A DNA stretch of 64,000 bases from Psychrobacter sp. (GCA_018260445.1 JAGLBE010000001.1:33191-97190), one strand, 5' to 3'. Numbered from the stretch's first letter, positions 28,701-39,100 are shown. Made by a program: numbers and translations. The notes: generated from the sequence alone by a model not told the origin.

Positions 28701-29560
28701 AAGGACTCGGTGGTTTCCCCTTCGGGAACTGGAAATTCTGGCAATACATTGATGCCAAGCTCCAAGGTCACATTACAGCGCTGTGCAACCGCTACAGTAT
28801 TGCTGATGACTTGCGGAATATCGGCAAAAAGCTGCTGCATGGCTTGTTGGGTTTTAAAATATTGCTCGTTTGAGTAGTCATGTGGGCGAGTGGGGTCGGC
28901 CAATACATAAGAGGCACCAATACACACCCGAGCTTCGTGGGCATCAAAGTCGTCGGCGTTTAAAAAACGTACATCGTTATGCGCTACAATCGGTAGTCCA
29001 TGCCGATGACCTGCCAAAATCGCCTGCTCGATAAAGGCATCCTCATGTGGGCGTTTGGTGCGTTTGATGGCAAAATATAAGCGATTAGCAAACGCAGCTT
29101 GATACTCTGCAATGAGCGCTACACTCCTCTCGGGGTTTGCGCCGAGCAGGGCTTGCCCGACGTCGGAGCGCTCAGTAAATAAGACGATAACGCCCTGATG
29201 ATGGGCAAGCAGATGCGCTTTACTGACGATGGGCACGCCGCGGTTATCGGGGTTCATACGCCCATCAACAAATCCTAAAGAGACAATACGGGTGATGTTT
29301 TGATAGCCCTCATTGTTCATGGCCAGTAGGGTAAGCTGGGTGGATTCATTATCCAAAATAATCTCGGCGCCAATAATGGGCTTAATGCCCTCGGCAAGGC
29401 AGGCACGATAAAATTTCACCGTGGCATATAAGTTGGATAAATCGGTCAGAGCCAACGCCTTTTGTCCATCCGCCACGGCCGCTTTTACCAAGGGTTTAAT
29501 GCGGATGATGGAGTCAGTAATAGAGAATTCGCTATGAATACCAAGATGTACAAATGCCAT
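25778..29560 (-). CDS. dnaE: DNA polymerase III alpha subunit
   Basis: The replicative polymerase core. The PHP domain is at the N-terminus (HLGIHSEFSITDSI), the C-family palm carries the catalytic PDFDIDFC (about residues 395-402), and YGFNRSHSAAYGVLAYQTAY, the helix-hairpin-helix region and an OB domain follow. At 1260 residues it is about 100 longer than the Escherichia coli enzyme. The extra part is a Asn/Asp/Ser-rich linker near the C-terminus (about residues 1165-1225) with an SNSDSDSES stretch, before the last conserved strand. It appears to be transcribed on its own or with the Hpt and trmJ genes downstream. Confidence 0.95.
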   Translation of the reverse strand: MAFVHLGIHSEFSITDSIIRIKPLVKAAVADGQKALALTDLSNLYATVKFYRACLAEGIKPIIGAEIILDNESTQLTLLAMNNEGYQNITRIVSLGFVDGRMNPDNRGVPIVSKAHLLAHHQGVIVLFTERSDVGQALLGANPERSVALIAEYQAAFANRLYFAIKRTKRPHEDAFIEQAILAGHRHGLPIVAHNDVRFLNADDFDAHEARVCIGASYVLADPTRPHDYSNEQYFKTQQAMQQLFADIPQVISNTVAVAQRCNVTLELGINVLPEFPVPEGETTESFFRAESQRGLEARLDKLYPPNDRDDTWDAVRAPYDQRLQYELSIILEMGFPGYFLIVMDFIRWAKANGVPVGPGRGSGAGSLVAYALNITDLDPLHYDLLFERFLNPERVSMPDFDIDFCIEGRDRVIDYVASKYGRDAVSQIITFGTMAAKAVVRDVARVQSKSYGLADKMSKLIPKTPGINLLDALLQEPQLKDLLSNPDNMDYEDANEIWEMALKLEGIARNVGKHAGGVLIAPNKITDFSAIYCDEDGNRVSQYDKDDVEAVGLVKFDFLGLRNLTVINAAVKNINARRIRDNKPPIELDDLPLDDKGAYQLLQEAKTTAVFQLESSGMKKYLAKLKPTGIEDVIAMCALYRPGPLDAGMVEMYIERKHGREKVVYDHPNLEPILQNTNGVIVYQEQVMQISQVMAGYSLGGADMLRRAMGKKKPEEMAKQRNIFVDGATAQGIDPVVSGGVFDLMEKFAGYGFNRSHSAAYGVLAYQTAYLKHYYPSEFMAAVLTSDMNNTDNVVFFINDCRENFNLSVDNPSVNRSEWHFVADTPSNIIYGLGAIKGVGEGAVESIVNARKADGAFTDLYDFCRRIDIKRVNKRTLEALIKSGCFDDFASSLRPDLAEDAHHQIRGALMAQLPGAVQAAEQERQNNALGMMDLFSEVDSATVAPPLSTDSSLIWGDKHRLKAEKDTLGLYLTGHPLDQYRKEVAIYTANARLDKLADTGYNGTTLFAGLIMDIANFGNRCVIILDDGTARLEVSCYAERFNRIKDKLKVDEVVVIKGSIRDKDGRLFARLENAYTLIECRQRWIKKISVKIHCQDTLLLESLQPLLKPAQRDIIPAAMNTGFDDAPNDFNQDNDFNDVSDFHHHDRGNGDINTYYQNDAIGLNETQNPSHSVHSPSHSNSDSDSESFSHDSPSSMAAPSSQQPTTEKDGCIPVGLSVYSDFAIANVSLNDDWRLYPTDDNIIALHLLVADDSLHIHYS

Positions 29561-29756
29561 AGGTTACCTAAACAAAGCCGGATAAAGATGAGAGGGTAAA
29601 GTATACCCAAAACTGGGTAGAGTAGCGACTGGTAATCGTGTCAACGCTGGCCATACCGGCGTTATTAGATTTGTGGTAGTCAAATGCTAATGCCGAGGTG
29701 TAACGCTCAATCTGCCAATATTAGGGGGAAGGGGAAGGGTAATTATGGGTATCGAA

Positions 29757-29832
29757 TGGTGCGCCCACCGGGACTCGAACCTGGATCGATCGCTTAGGAG
29801 GCAACTGCTCTGTCCTGTTGAGCTATAGGCGC
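29757..29832 (-). tRNA. tRNA-Arg (anticodon CCU)
   Basis: On the minus strand a 76-base cloverleaf is seen. The acceptor arm GCGCCTA pairs with TGGGCGC, with a U-G pair; the anticodon loop is CTCCTAA with CCT; the T-arm is GGTTCGAGTCC; the discriminator is A. The terminal CCA is encoded. CCU reads AGG arginine codons. Confidence 0.95.
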
Positions 29833-30012
29833 ATAGAGATGTCTTAAAATGGCTGAAATTTACTGTTATTACATAGATTACATAGGTTGCATAGGTTACA
29901 TAGATAGATACTATATAGCCACTAGCCTTACAAAGAGAGATGATTTTAACACAACTGTTGCAACACTAGCCAATAGCATTTTGCTACCGTGTTGATATAA
30001 AACCAACCTAGC
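29833..30012. repeat. Intergenic span with ACATAG-type short tandem repeats
   Basis: At about 29872-29912 a roughly 10-base unit (TTACATAGAT / TGCATAGGT) repeats four times immediately upstream of the tRNA gene. Nothing else is recognised here. Confidence 0.5.
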
Positions 30013-30177
30013 TTACTTAAGGTTGGCTAAAGACGCCGAGCCATGACTTATGGGCAAAGGCGATAAGGCACGTTGATCGTTTTGCCACAGCACCAAAAAT
30101 AGGCTAGCAAATACCACAACCATGAGGACAAAAAGCCCCATCAAGTAACGGACAAATTTTTTACGAATAATGGTCAT
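30013..30177 (-). CDS. Putative small membrane protein (54 residues)
   Basis: The frame begins MTIIRKKFVRYLMG, followed by one strongly hydrophobic helix (Leu, Phe, Val, Met; about residues 12-31), then WQNDQRALSPLP and a short polar tail. The basic N-terminus before a single helix is typical of an inner-membrane anchor. No clear ribosome-binding site is seen. It lies between the VDT-repeat protein gene and tRNA-Arg on the same strand. Function unknown. Confidence 0.5.
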   Translation of the reverse strand: MTIIRKKFVRYLMGLFVLMVVVFASLFLVLWQNDQRALSPLPISHGSASLANLK

Positions 30178-30260
30178 AAAGGACTGGTGTTTATTAGGCG
30201 CTCGTTGGTCTTAAAAATCTAGGCTTTCTTATAGGCTTTCTTAAAAGATATAGAAAGACG

Positions 30261-30848
30261 CTAATGATTCAGATGGTCAAGTAAACTATCAAAAAAGGCA
30301 TCGTCAACACGCCCATTTTCATTCACTTTGGGTAGTGGTTTAATAGCCTTACTGGTGGTTTGTTTTTGAGGGGGTATGGACGCTATATCGTGTGATAATA
30401 TAGCCGTATCAACCGTATCAACCGTATCAACCGTATCAACCGTATCAACCGTATCAACCGTATCAACCGTATCAACCGTATTAACCGTATTAACCGTATT
30501 AACCGTATCAACGGCGACAACTGATTCTAGTTGATGGTCTTTTATCCAGTGATAACCATTGACCTCCCACCAGGCCTTAAACACACTAAAACTGCGCCCG
30601 TGCAGCGAAGCGGGCAAGGATTGAGTGTTTAACAACGCCTGTAATTCAGGATCAGCAATATGCTGAGTCCTAATAAGAATAATATCGTCCTCGCTGCCGA
30701 TATAAGGGATACGCCGTTGCCAACTGGCACAGTCCAATTTCATCCGCACGAGTTGGTGCAACATGCCGCCATGATAGATAACATAATAGAATTCTTTAGG
30801 GTTGACAAAGATGGCATCAATAGGGCGTAAGGGCATTGAAGGTCTCAC
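30261..30848 (-). CDS. Hypothetical protein with VDT/VNT tripeptide repeats
   Basis: A 195-residue protein I do not recognise. Residues 1-110 look globular (FVNPKEFYYVIYHGGMLHQL, then WQRRIPYIGSEDDIILIRTQ), and the last 20 (VDDAFFDSLLDHLNH) look helical. Between them is a run of about 12 Val-Asp/Asn-Thr tripeptides from a 9-base DNA repeat. No signal peptide or membrane helix is seen. The globular domain joined to a short acidic C-terminal helix by a repeat linker suggests a flexible adapter; that is inference. Confidence 0.65.
   Translation of the reverse strand: MRPSMPLRPIDAIFVNPKEFYYVIYHGGMLHQLVRMKLDCASWQRRIPYIGSEDDIILIRTQHIADPELQALLNTQSLPASLHGRSFSVFKAWWEVNGYHWIKDHQLESVVAVDTVNTVNTVNTVDTVDTVDTVDTVDTVDTVDTVDTAILSHDIASIPPQKQTTSKAIKPLPKVNENGRVDDAFFDSLLDHLNH
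30404..30512. repeat. 9-base tandem repeat array, about 12 copies
   Basis: The unit CCGTATCAA (with CCGTATTAA variants at the right end) is repeated in perfect register within a coding frame. Each copy adds one Val-Asp-Thr or Val-Asn-Thr. Such arrays vary in copy number by slippage without shifting the frame. Confidence 0.9.
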
Positions 30849-31207
30849 AATCTAACAAAAAAGGCATTAGGCTATAATGAGTTTGCAGCGCTACGCTATA
30901 AAGTTTAGGGTTAACGGTTTGATAAGCCGATAGCGACATTTATTGTCGTTTAATTTTAAGGTTGACGTGGTTTATCGCCATATAACCGCATACAATAGAG
31001 TAGAAAATTCTGTTTGCCAGTATGATAACCTTGCCATCGTCAGCTAAGGTGCACCTAAAAAGCCAGCATAACATGAGGTAGGCAAGATTTACCGCTTTAA
31101 CGCTGTTGAGCACTCGCTGTTTTGGCAAACTTAAATTATAGCGATAGTTTAGGGGGTTAATAGTATACCCTATATCATACCTTTATTAAAAAACACAAGT
31201 ATCCCCT
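30849..31207. other. Intergenic region upstream of recC
   Basis: This 359-base AT-rich region separates the divergent VDT-repeat gene and recC and should hold both promoters. A 62-codon minus-strand frame (30940-31128) has no ribosome-binding site and an odd composition; I reject it. No RNA or operator is recognised. Confidence 0.35.
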
Positions 31208-34200
31208 ATGTTTAAAATTATCCAATCGCACCGTACCGAAAATCTGGTGCAGCATTTACTAGATGAATACAAAGATAAGCAGGACGATATCTTTGACCCT
31301 TTTATTGTGATTGTGCCGTCTATGGTACTAGGCGATTGGCTCGATAAAACCATCGCTAGCGGTGCCGGTATTAGCACCTTAGTGATGACCAAATTTTGGG
31401 GTCAGTATCAATGGACGCTGATGCAAGAGGTGTTAAGCACCCATAATCAGTATGTAGTATCGCAAAACCCAAACGCCGCCACCCTTAATGTGCCCGAGGT
31501 TGCCGTATTGTCCTCCACCGTGATGCAGTGGCGCTTGTTTGGCTATTTAACCTACTATCAGCAAGACATTATGCAGGATAGCAAGCATCCGCTTTATCCG
31601 ATTATTGCCCCTTTGGTAGACGTTACTAGTGAATCCATCGCCACGTTGAATACTGTCAATACCAGTCAAACGACTGCTTTGCAACGGGCAGCGGATGCCC
31701 AAACCATGCCAGCAACCCATCAAGATGGGCTGGTGAATAAAGCCCAAATTGACGCCAGACTATGGCAGTTGGCCAATGACTTTGCTCGGGTGTTTAACCG
31801 CTATCTTACCCACCGAGACGATTGGTTGAAAACTTGGTCAGCGGGTAAGGTGTTAGATGTCAAAGCCTTTATCAAAGATAAAGATGCGCTGTCGCAACGC
31901 TTTGATAACTATGCTACAGAAACGCCGCCTTGGTTAATTGAGCACTATATTGAGTTAGAAGCGGCGCAGCACTATTTGTGGACGCATTTATTTGCTGGGG
32001 TGCACCGACATCGAGTTGCTTTAGAGACGGTATTTTGGCAAGCGTTAAAAGACAATAAAGCAGATGAGCGCAAACAGTTACCCAAAGTTTTGCGTATATT
32101 TACCATTCAGCAATTGCCGCAAACCGAGCTTGATTTTTTGCAGCAGTTGTCGCAGTACATGCATATCACTTTGCTGCATTACAATCCGTCTAAATTGTTT
32201 TGGGCGGATATCGTCGATAAATCATGGTTGCAGCGGCAACAAATTATCAACCCTGAAAGTGTGTTTTTGCGGGATTATGGCCACAGTTTATTGTCACGGC
32301 TTGGCAAACAGTCGCGCGATACCTTTGCGATGCTTGCCAACTTATCGGGCAATGAGCATTATCAAGACGCTATTGTTGAATGGGAAGATAGGTTTGATGG
32401 CGCTTATGAGGGAACTTATGGTATTGCCTATAATGATGTTGCGCCTAAAACCGCACCAGTAAACCCTCATACGCTATCACTATTACAACGTCTGCAAAAC
32501 GATGTGTTGATGCTGGACGAACAAGCCACCCAGCAGGCGACTGCCTTAAAAGTGATTGCCGATATTGGCCAGCAAAACGAGCAGGATTTTGCAGCTGATA
32601 ATGCCGCTTGGTACGACGATAGCGTCCTTGCAAATAAACGTTTTGAGAAGCAGCGGGCTTGGGCATTAACCACCCATGATAATAGCCTAAGCATTCATTC
32701 ATGCCACAGTTTGCAGCGCCAGTTAGAAGTGCTGCGTATGATGATTGGGCGCTGGCTCAATGAGCCGATAGCGGTGGGGGCAAAAAAACGCCATATATCG
32801 GACATCGTTGTATTGCTGCCCGATGTAGAGCGCCACCATGCACTTATTAGCGCCATCTTTGTGAGCGGCAAAGGGCAGGATGGATTAACCTTACCGGCCA
32901 AGGTGACGGGGGTAGTCGATGCGTCCATTCGCCAACTTTGGGAGGCGATAATTGGCTTTTATCAACTACTCGGTAGCGATAGCGCCCGTTTTGAGGCGGC
33001 AACGGTGCTGGATTGGCTCATGCTAGCGCCCTTATATGGCAGTTTTGGCTTAACCCACGAGCAGATGAGCCGCGGCTGCGATTTGCTGGTTGCGGCAGGG
33101 TTTATCCGTGGCTTTGATGAGGTGCATTTGCAGCAAACTTTGGACGCCAACGATTATGATTATCGCTTTAGCTTTGCCCAAGCACTAGACAGGCTAACTT
33201 TGGGTTTGATTATGCCAGAGGCTGAGGTGAGCCAGTGTTTATACCCCTTAAGCCCAGATGAGTGGTCAGATAGTGCCTTGCCCGAAATGACCCTGCCCTT
33301 AGCGCAAATTAGCCTAAGTGATGCACCTATTATTGAAGCCTTATGTCAAATTTATACGGGGTTGTCGGCCCAACGTTTTGCCTATCAACAATCGCATAAA
33401 GCGGAGGATTGGCTGACCCAAATTGAAACCAACGTGATTCATCGCTACTTTGGTGATGTCGACCAAACTCGCAGTATGCGAGCGATTTATAATGCCATGA
33501 ACGGCTTTAAATCGAGCTTACGGGCCAATCGCCACTATAAACAGTATGCCAATTCAAGGGATTCAAAGACGACCCATTCGCCCACAAACCTTGCAAACAC
33601 TGCCAACAGTAGCCAAAACAATAGCCAAAACAACAACCAAAACAAAACCCCGAGTATTGACACACATTTAGAGCAAAAGCTAGCAGGGGTCGAGGGGTTG
33701 CCGCTGAAACTTAGCTTTATGTTAGACAGTATCGAGGCGGAGCTGGAAAGCCAGCAGGTGAGTGCCGAGCCAACGGGGGTGATTACCTTTGGCCGCTTTG
33801 GGGCCTTGCGCAATGTGCCTTTTGAGTTGGTGGTGATGCTCAACATGAATTTGTCTGAGTTTCCAAATAGAGACCGAGACAATCGCTACGATTTAATGAA
33901 AGCGGCCATGGCACGGCGTGGCGATAGGGTCAGTGAAGACGATGACAATGGGGCATTTTTGGATGCGCTACTGTGCGCGCGTAGTGCAGGCTGGATATTT
34001 TATAACGGACAAAGTTTGACAGATACCCACGAGCATTTGCCCGCCAATCCCGTCAGTGAGTTACTACAATTTCTGCAAGGGGAGGTGCAGTGGCAACTGG
34101 CTGCTTGGGAGGGCAATAATGACAATGATAACAAGGACGACAATGACGACAATGACAAAAGCGACAAAGAGGCCGAGATATTACGCCAGCAGCTACCTAA

Positions 34201-36097
34201 ACGGGTAAACGAGTGGTTGGTCACCCAGCACCCAGCGTTGCCGTTTGACCGCAGTTTGTTTGAAATCGAGGTGACCAACAAGCATCAAGCTGCGGCTGCA
34301 GAGCCTGCGGATAACAACCGTGTTGCAGCAGCATTGTTAACGACAGACAAGGTTGAAAGAGACAGTGCTCAAAAAGACAGAATTCAAAAGGACAGTGTTC
34401 AAAAAGACAAAACCCAACGACATTATGATGTTATTAATGACCAGTTAGACCTTTATATGCAGCGGGTAAAACACTCGCAGCGACAACAGTTTCCACCAGC
34501 AAAGCTTTGGCAGTCGGTATTTGCGACGTTAAATCAACGCACGTCCATTGCCCAACTTGACGACACCCAACTGATTATTAAAAAACAAGTCGTCAAGCTA
34601 CCCACAAAACAGCAGTATCAAGCCATCGCTACCTTGTTAGGAGCGATACCTAATCAGTACAGTGGCGGTCAAACCCAAGCCCAAGCCAATTGTCCAGAGC
34701 CAACTAATCATGTAGGGCAATCAAATTATTTAGGACAATTGGGCGTATTAGATACCCAAACTACCCAAAGCTTAGCTGCTTTATTGAGTTTGGATACGGC
34801 AACACATCCGCAGCCGTCAGATACTTTATCAATGCTGGCGAGCACCCTGTTTGATGTGCATGAAATTGATATTGAAGGGGCATTGTTGTATCAAGTACGC
34901 CATCCTGCCAAAGCCTTTTTGCGTGAGCAGATGGTGCATGTGGTGCAGGGTGAGGCAGAAATGGCCCAACAAGAACCGCTCGCACTGGATGGTTTGACCG
35001 CTTATCAAATCCACGAGTATCTTATTGGCGAGTTATCCATGCAAAGTATAGCTGCGGTTAACGCTAAAGATGTGGCCGATAAAAAATCTGGTTATCAAAA
35101 AATTGTCTATCAACAGGTTATGCCAGCCGGTATCGCCAGAAAAACCACCTTAAGCAACCAGCAGCAAAAATTGCAACAGCAATGTGCGCAATTTGCCGAG
35201 CAATTGGCAGGGTGCGGCATAGCGATTGCGGCTAGCGGTGAATTTGATACAGATGTGGCTGAAAATAGCCTAAGCAAATCAGACGCATCAACGCTAAGCT
35301 TAATTACCCCAACCACAGAGCGTGCTATCCAAATCGATATCACCAGTTTAAAGATTGACCCTACGCCGCTAATCGATAATAACCACGCTAAAGAACCAGC
35401 AACGCCACTATTACAAATGCTACCCAACACTATCAAACTCAAAGGGGTCGTACCCCAATTTGCTAAGCTAAAGACTCAGCTCACATCAAATAGCCTAATG
35501 ACGGATAATCTGACAGCAGATGACTATCCTCAGCATAACCCAAAACAGTGGCTCAAAATATTGCCCAATTCAGCTCGCCCCGAACATTTATTAAAGTTTT
35601 GGTTGTCACATTTGTATTGGCAAGTTGCGCGTCAGACTACCGCTAAGCAAGTCGGCCTAAATGATGGGGTTAGTATTTGGCATTTTAACAAAACCAGTTC
35701 TGATGTCGATGAGTTTAAAAATACCACCACCTTTCAGCTAAACCCAATTCAATATGAAACCGCTGTCACCGAGCTTATTAAATGGGTGATATTTGCCAAG
35801 CTATCAGGACAAGTAGCGATGACCTTATTACCCAAGTATGCGTTAAGCTATCTTGATAAACTGGAAAAAGAGGGCGGCGATTATCGACCCAAACGCTCAG
35901 ACTTTAGCAATTGGTTTCACCCCTCATATGGCTCTGACGTTATTTTTGACACCTGTATCTTGCACCCTATTTGGCAATATGTGCTTCAGGGCAGGCAAAG
36001 CAATCAGGCTTTTGCTGCCTTAACCGCCTCGCTCACCACGTTGGCCGCGCCGTTATATCAGCCGATGTTACAGGCGTTGATTCCATTAGAGGGATAG
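31208..36097 (+). CDS. recC: Exonuclease V subunit RecC (enlarged)
   Basis: RecC recognises Chi and holds the RecBCD complex together during double-strand-break repair and foreign-DNA degradation. The start (MFKIIQSHRTENLVQHLL, then FIVIVPSMVLGDWLDKTIA) and the blocks SIHSCHSLQRQLEVL, ITFGRFGALRNVPFELVVML and NLSEFPNRDRDNRYDL match the family. At 1629 residues it is about 500 longer than the Escherichia coli protein. Extra length comes from Asn/Gln-rich and Asn/Asp-rich inserts (about residues 780-815 and 968-985), a Lys/Gln/Asp repeat near 1055, and inserts in the C-terminal third. Two copies of the 12-mer AATAGCCTAAGC lie in the gene. recB follows after 51 bases. Confidence 0.9.
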   Translation: MFKIIQSHRTENLVQHLLDEYKDKQDDIFDPFIVIVPSMVLGDWLDKTIASGAGISTLVMTKFWGQYQWTLMQEVLSTHNQYVVSQNPNAATLNVPEVAVLSSTVMQWRLFGYLTYYQQDIMQDSKHPLYPIIAPLVDVTSESIATLNTVNTSQTTALQRAADAQTMPATHQDGLVNKAQIDARLWQLANDFARVFNRYLTHRDDWLKTWSAGKVLDVKAFIKDKDALSQRFDNYATETPPWLIEHYIELEAAQHYLWTHLFAGVHRHRVALETVFWQALKDNKADERKQLPKVLRIFTIQQLPQTELDFLQQLSQYMHITLLHYNPSKLFWADIVDKSWLQRQQIINPESVFLRDYGHSLLSRLGKQSRDTFAMLANLSGNEHYQDAIVEWEDRFDGAYEGTYGIAYNDVAPKTAPVNPHTLSLLQRLQNDVLMLDEQATQQATALKVIADIGQQNEQDFAADNAAWYDDSVLANKRFEKQRAWALTTHDNSLSIHSCHSLQRQLEVLRMMIGRWLNEPIAVGAKKRHISDIVVLLPDVERHHALISAIFVSGKGQDGLTLPAKVTGVVDASIRQLWEAIIGFYQLLGSDSARFEAATVLDWLMLAPLYGSFGLTHEQMSRGCDLLVAAGFIRGFDEVHLQQTLDANDYDYRFSFAQALDRLTLGLIMPEAEVSQCLYPLSPDEWSDSALPEMTLPLAQISLSDAPIIEALCQIYTGLSAQRFAYQQSHKAEDWLTQIETNVIHRYFGDVDQTRSMRAIYNAMNGFKSSLRANRHYKQYANSRDSKTTHSPTNLANTANSSQNNSQNNNQNKTPSIDTHLEQKLAGVEGLPLKLSFMLDSIEAELESQQVSAEPTGVITFGRFGALRNVPFELVVMLNMNLSEFPNRDRDNRYDLMKAAMARRGDRVSEDDDNGAFLDALLCARSAGWIFYNGQSLTDTHEHLPANPVSELLQFLQGEVQWQLAAWEGNNDNDNKDDNDDNDKSDKEAEILRQQLPKRVNEWLVTQHPALPFDRSLFEIEVTNKHQAAAAEPADNNRVAAALLTTDKVERDSAQKDRIQKDSVQKDKTQRHYDVINDQLDLYMQRVKHSQRQQFPPAKLWQSVFATLNQRTSIAQLDDTQLIIKKQVVKLPTKQQYQAIATLLGAIPNQYSGGQTQAQANCPEPTNHVGQSNYLGQLGVLDTQTTQSLAALLSLDTATHPQPSDTLSMLASTLFDVHEIDIEGALLYQVRHPAKAFLREQMVHVVQGEAEMAQQEPLALDGLTAYQIHEYLIGELSMQSIAAVNAKDVADKKSGYQKIVYQQVMPAGIARKTTLSNQQQKLQQQCAQFAEQLAGCGIAIAASGEFDTDVAENSLSKSDASTLSLITPTTERAIQIDITSLKIDPTPLIDNNHAKEPATPLLQMLPNTIKLKGVVPQFAKLKTQLTSNSLMTDNLTADDYPQHNPKQWLKILPNSARPEHLLKFWLSHLYWQVARQTTAKQVGLNDGVSIWHFNKTSSDVDEFKNTTTFQLNPIQYETAVTELIKWVIFAKLSGQVAMTLLPKYALSYLDKLEKEGGDYRPKRSDFSNWFHPSYGSDVIFDTCILHPIWQYVLQGRQSNQAFAALTASLTTLAAPLYQPMLQALIPLEG
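32681..32692 (+). repeat. 12-mer AATAGCCTAAGC, copy 1 (in recC)
   Basis: Exact copy, in frame as Asn-Ser-Leu-Ser, followed by A. It sits just before the conserved SIHSCHSLQ block of RecC. Confidence 0.9.
35264..35275 (+). repeat. 12-mer AATAGCCTAAGC, copy 2 (in recC)
   Basis: Exact copy flanked by A-rich bases (GAAAATAGCCTAAGCAAAT), in frame as Glu-Asn-Ser-Leu-Ser-Lys in a non-conserved loop of RecC. A one-off variant, AAATAGCCTAATG, lies at 35488-35500. Confidence 0.9.
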
Positions 36098-36148
36098 TCA
36101 TCATCTTTAGCCAACATCTTCAGTAAAAATTTAAAAAGTGCCGTTAAT

Positions 36149-39100
36149 ATGACCCAAACTGTTTCTCCCACCGCACCATTGCACCCAGCACTCAAGGTGC
36201 AGTTAACTGGGCAGTATCTTATCGAAGCGTCAGCGGGCACGGGCAAAACGTGGACGCTAACAGGTATCATGCTGCGTTTGCTGATAGAAGCCAAACGTGC
36301 CCCCGAGCAAATCATCGCCACCACCTTTACCCGTGCAGCAGCGGCAGAAATGCGGCAGCGGGTGCACGAGCGCTTGGTTAATTTTTATCAACTGCTGCAA
36401 TGGCTCGATAAGTTACAAGGCGACCCTGCGATTCAAGGTAGGCTATACATTGATGCACTGCGGGTTATCCCGGATGAGAAGACATCGGCTAATAAAGCGG
36501 TTAAAGACTCTGCTAGTTATAGCCAAAGTAGTGATAAGGAAAACAACAACCAATTTGAGAATGACGATACAGCGCTTAACAGCGGCGTAGATAATAAGCT
36601 ATCTCGTGCAGACTTAGATATCCTGCGTAAAGACCGAGAAACATGGCTGATAGACCAAGCTAAATTGGTCCGCTATGATGAGATGGTGCAAGACCCTATC
36701 AACTTGCATCTGATGACCTATTTACTCGACCGTATTCATAGCTACCCGTTAGCCGAGGCCATTCGCCGTACTGCTTTGGTTTTGACCACCCTTGATAGAC
36801 TGTTTATTGGCACTCTAGATAGTTTGGCGCAAAAATGGCTGGCCGAATACAGCAGTGAAACCGGCCATCAGCAACGCATGGCGATTATCGAAGATGCGGA
36901 TATTAAGCTGGTCACCCAAAGTATTGTCCATGACGAATTGCGCCAGTTTCAAAGCCGACTGTATCATCAGCAGCCCAAAATTTACGATTTATTAGAGCAA
37001 CAGGGCAAACTGACTGCCGTTAAAGACCATCAAGCGTCGGTGGATAAATCGCTGGATTTTATTTCTGCGCCCATTGATACGCTAGACACGCCACCAGCGT
37101 TTGATTTTGCAGCGCTTGAAGCATTACTTATCCAATTTTCTGAATTAGACGTCGCTGATATTGAACCTTATCTAAATGAAGACTTGAGACTGTCAGAAGG
37201 GTTTACTAAAGCGGGGATACTCAATAAAGAGTTTGCCAGCGTGATTGAAATTCAGGAAAAAATCAGTCAATTTAACACGAGTTTTAAAGAGAATTTAAGT
37301 GCAGGGGCTATAAAGTTTCTCAAGGCGTTAAAAGCTGCGCAATTTCCAAATGAAAAAGGGGCAATAACGGGTTTTAAAACCAAACATGAGCAACAACATC
37401 AGACCTTTTTTGGGTTAGCAACAATCAAAACATTAATAGCGATTTATGATTTGTTAGACGCATTGGATACTTACATCGATGCCATTCTAGCGCAGCTTAA
37501 CCGACATATTGCCCAAACCGTACGTCAGAAATTGCCGCTTATTTTAGAAGAGCGCGGTGAAACCACCTTTACCTTGCAAATGGTGCGCCTAAACCAAGCC
37601 TTAACCGGTCATCAAGGCGATAAGCTGGCACGCTATATCCGTCATCACTATCCTGTCGCACTGATTGACGAGTCGCAAGACATCAATGGCGAGCAAGCTT
37701 TGATGATTGAGCAAATTTATTTATCAAAAAATCGCTTGCAAAATCCTTCTACCAGTAACATCAATGAGGACAAAGGATTTTTACTACTTGTCGGTGACCC
37801 AAAGCAGGCGATTTATGGTTTTCGTGGCGGTGATGTTGCCAATTATAATCATATGAAGCAGCGTTTCAATAGCAAAGCGATAATGAGTTTAAATGAGAAT
37901 CGCCGCTCTAATGCCCGTTTAATCGATGCGCTCAATCACTGGTTTGGCACGCCTGATGCGTCAGCATCAAACGAGGCGTTGTCCGAGCTTGGCGACAACA
38001 TCCACTATCAACATATCAGCGCCGTTAAAGAAAGTGCCAAGTTGTCTTGGTTAAGTGGTACGGGTCTAGACGCTGACACCAAGGGCAAGACTGTGGCTAA
38101 CGATGCTGTTGCCACATCATCCGATACGATAAACCCGTTATTGCCAGATGCTCCCGTTAGCCTGATTCATTTGCCCTACGATAAAGAGGCTAAATATGAT
38201 GAATTTGAGACCACTGCGCTGCATATTGCTGCCTTACTAAAAAGTGGGCAAACCTTTAATGGTCAGCCAATACAACCCAGTGATATCGGCGTGCTAGGCA
38301 GAACAGGCAGGCAACTTAAACAAGTTGAAGATATGCTCATTAAGCTTAACGTGCCGACGCTGGCCACCAGCGTGATCAGTATTTTTGCCACAGTGATAGC
38401 GGCGGATATTGCAGCACTAATGGCGGCCATGCTGCATCCGTATCGCCGTGATATGATTAATCGGGTATTAACCAGCCAGTTATACGGGTTAACGTTGGCA
38501 GAAGTTAAAGCCATGATGCTAAGCCATGACACCGGGGTGGCGGACGCTGCAAGCAACAATAGCAATAATAGCAACAAAACCAACAAATCCATTACAATTC
38601 ACAACCAAGCCCAAACTCAGTTTCTAAATCAGCCAAAAGACCCATCGCCCAATCCGATAAAAACCAATCAGCCAATAAACAGCTATCAAGACTTTATCAC
38701 CACGCTAAAAAAGGGTGCGTTAAAATGGCAAAATTGGGGAATTTTATCGGCACTAAACTATTTATTCGCCACAACCAATATTCAACCACAAGGCGTTTGG
38801 CAAGCCTTAGCAAGTTTGCCAGAGGGCGAGCGTTATATCATGGACTTGCGTCAAATTATGGATATCTTAGCCCAATATAGCTCGGGTATGGGCGAGCATG
38901 AACTACTGGCATGGTTTCGCCATAATATGGATACCGCCTCGACTAGCGATTGGGCAAAGCAGCATCCTTTGCCGACCGAGTCAGGGGTGCAATTAATGAC
39001 CATTCACAAAGCAAAGGGGCTTGAGTTCCCCATCGTGTATGTGCTGGGGATGGATGATGCCAGTAGAGTAGCCGGAAAGGGTGAAAAATTTGGTATGTAT

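Noticed and set aside
30404-30512. Short regular repeats that could be mistaken for a CRISPR array
   Set aside because: Units are 9 bases, directly adjacent and without spacers, and they lie in a coding frame; no cas genes are in the window.
30940-31128. 62-codon minus-strand ORF upstream of recC
   Set aside because: No ribosome-binding site, mixed hydrophobic and basic composition, no neighbour relation.
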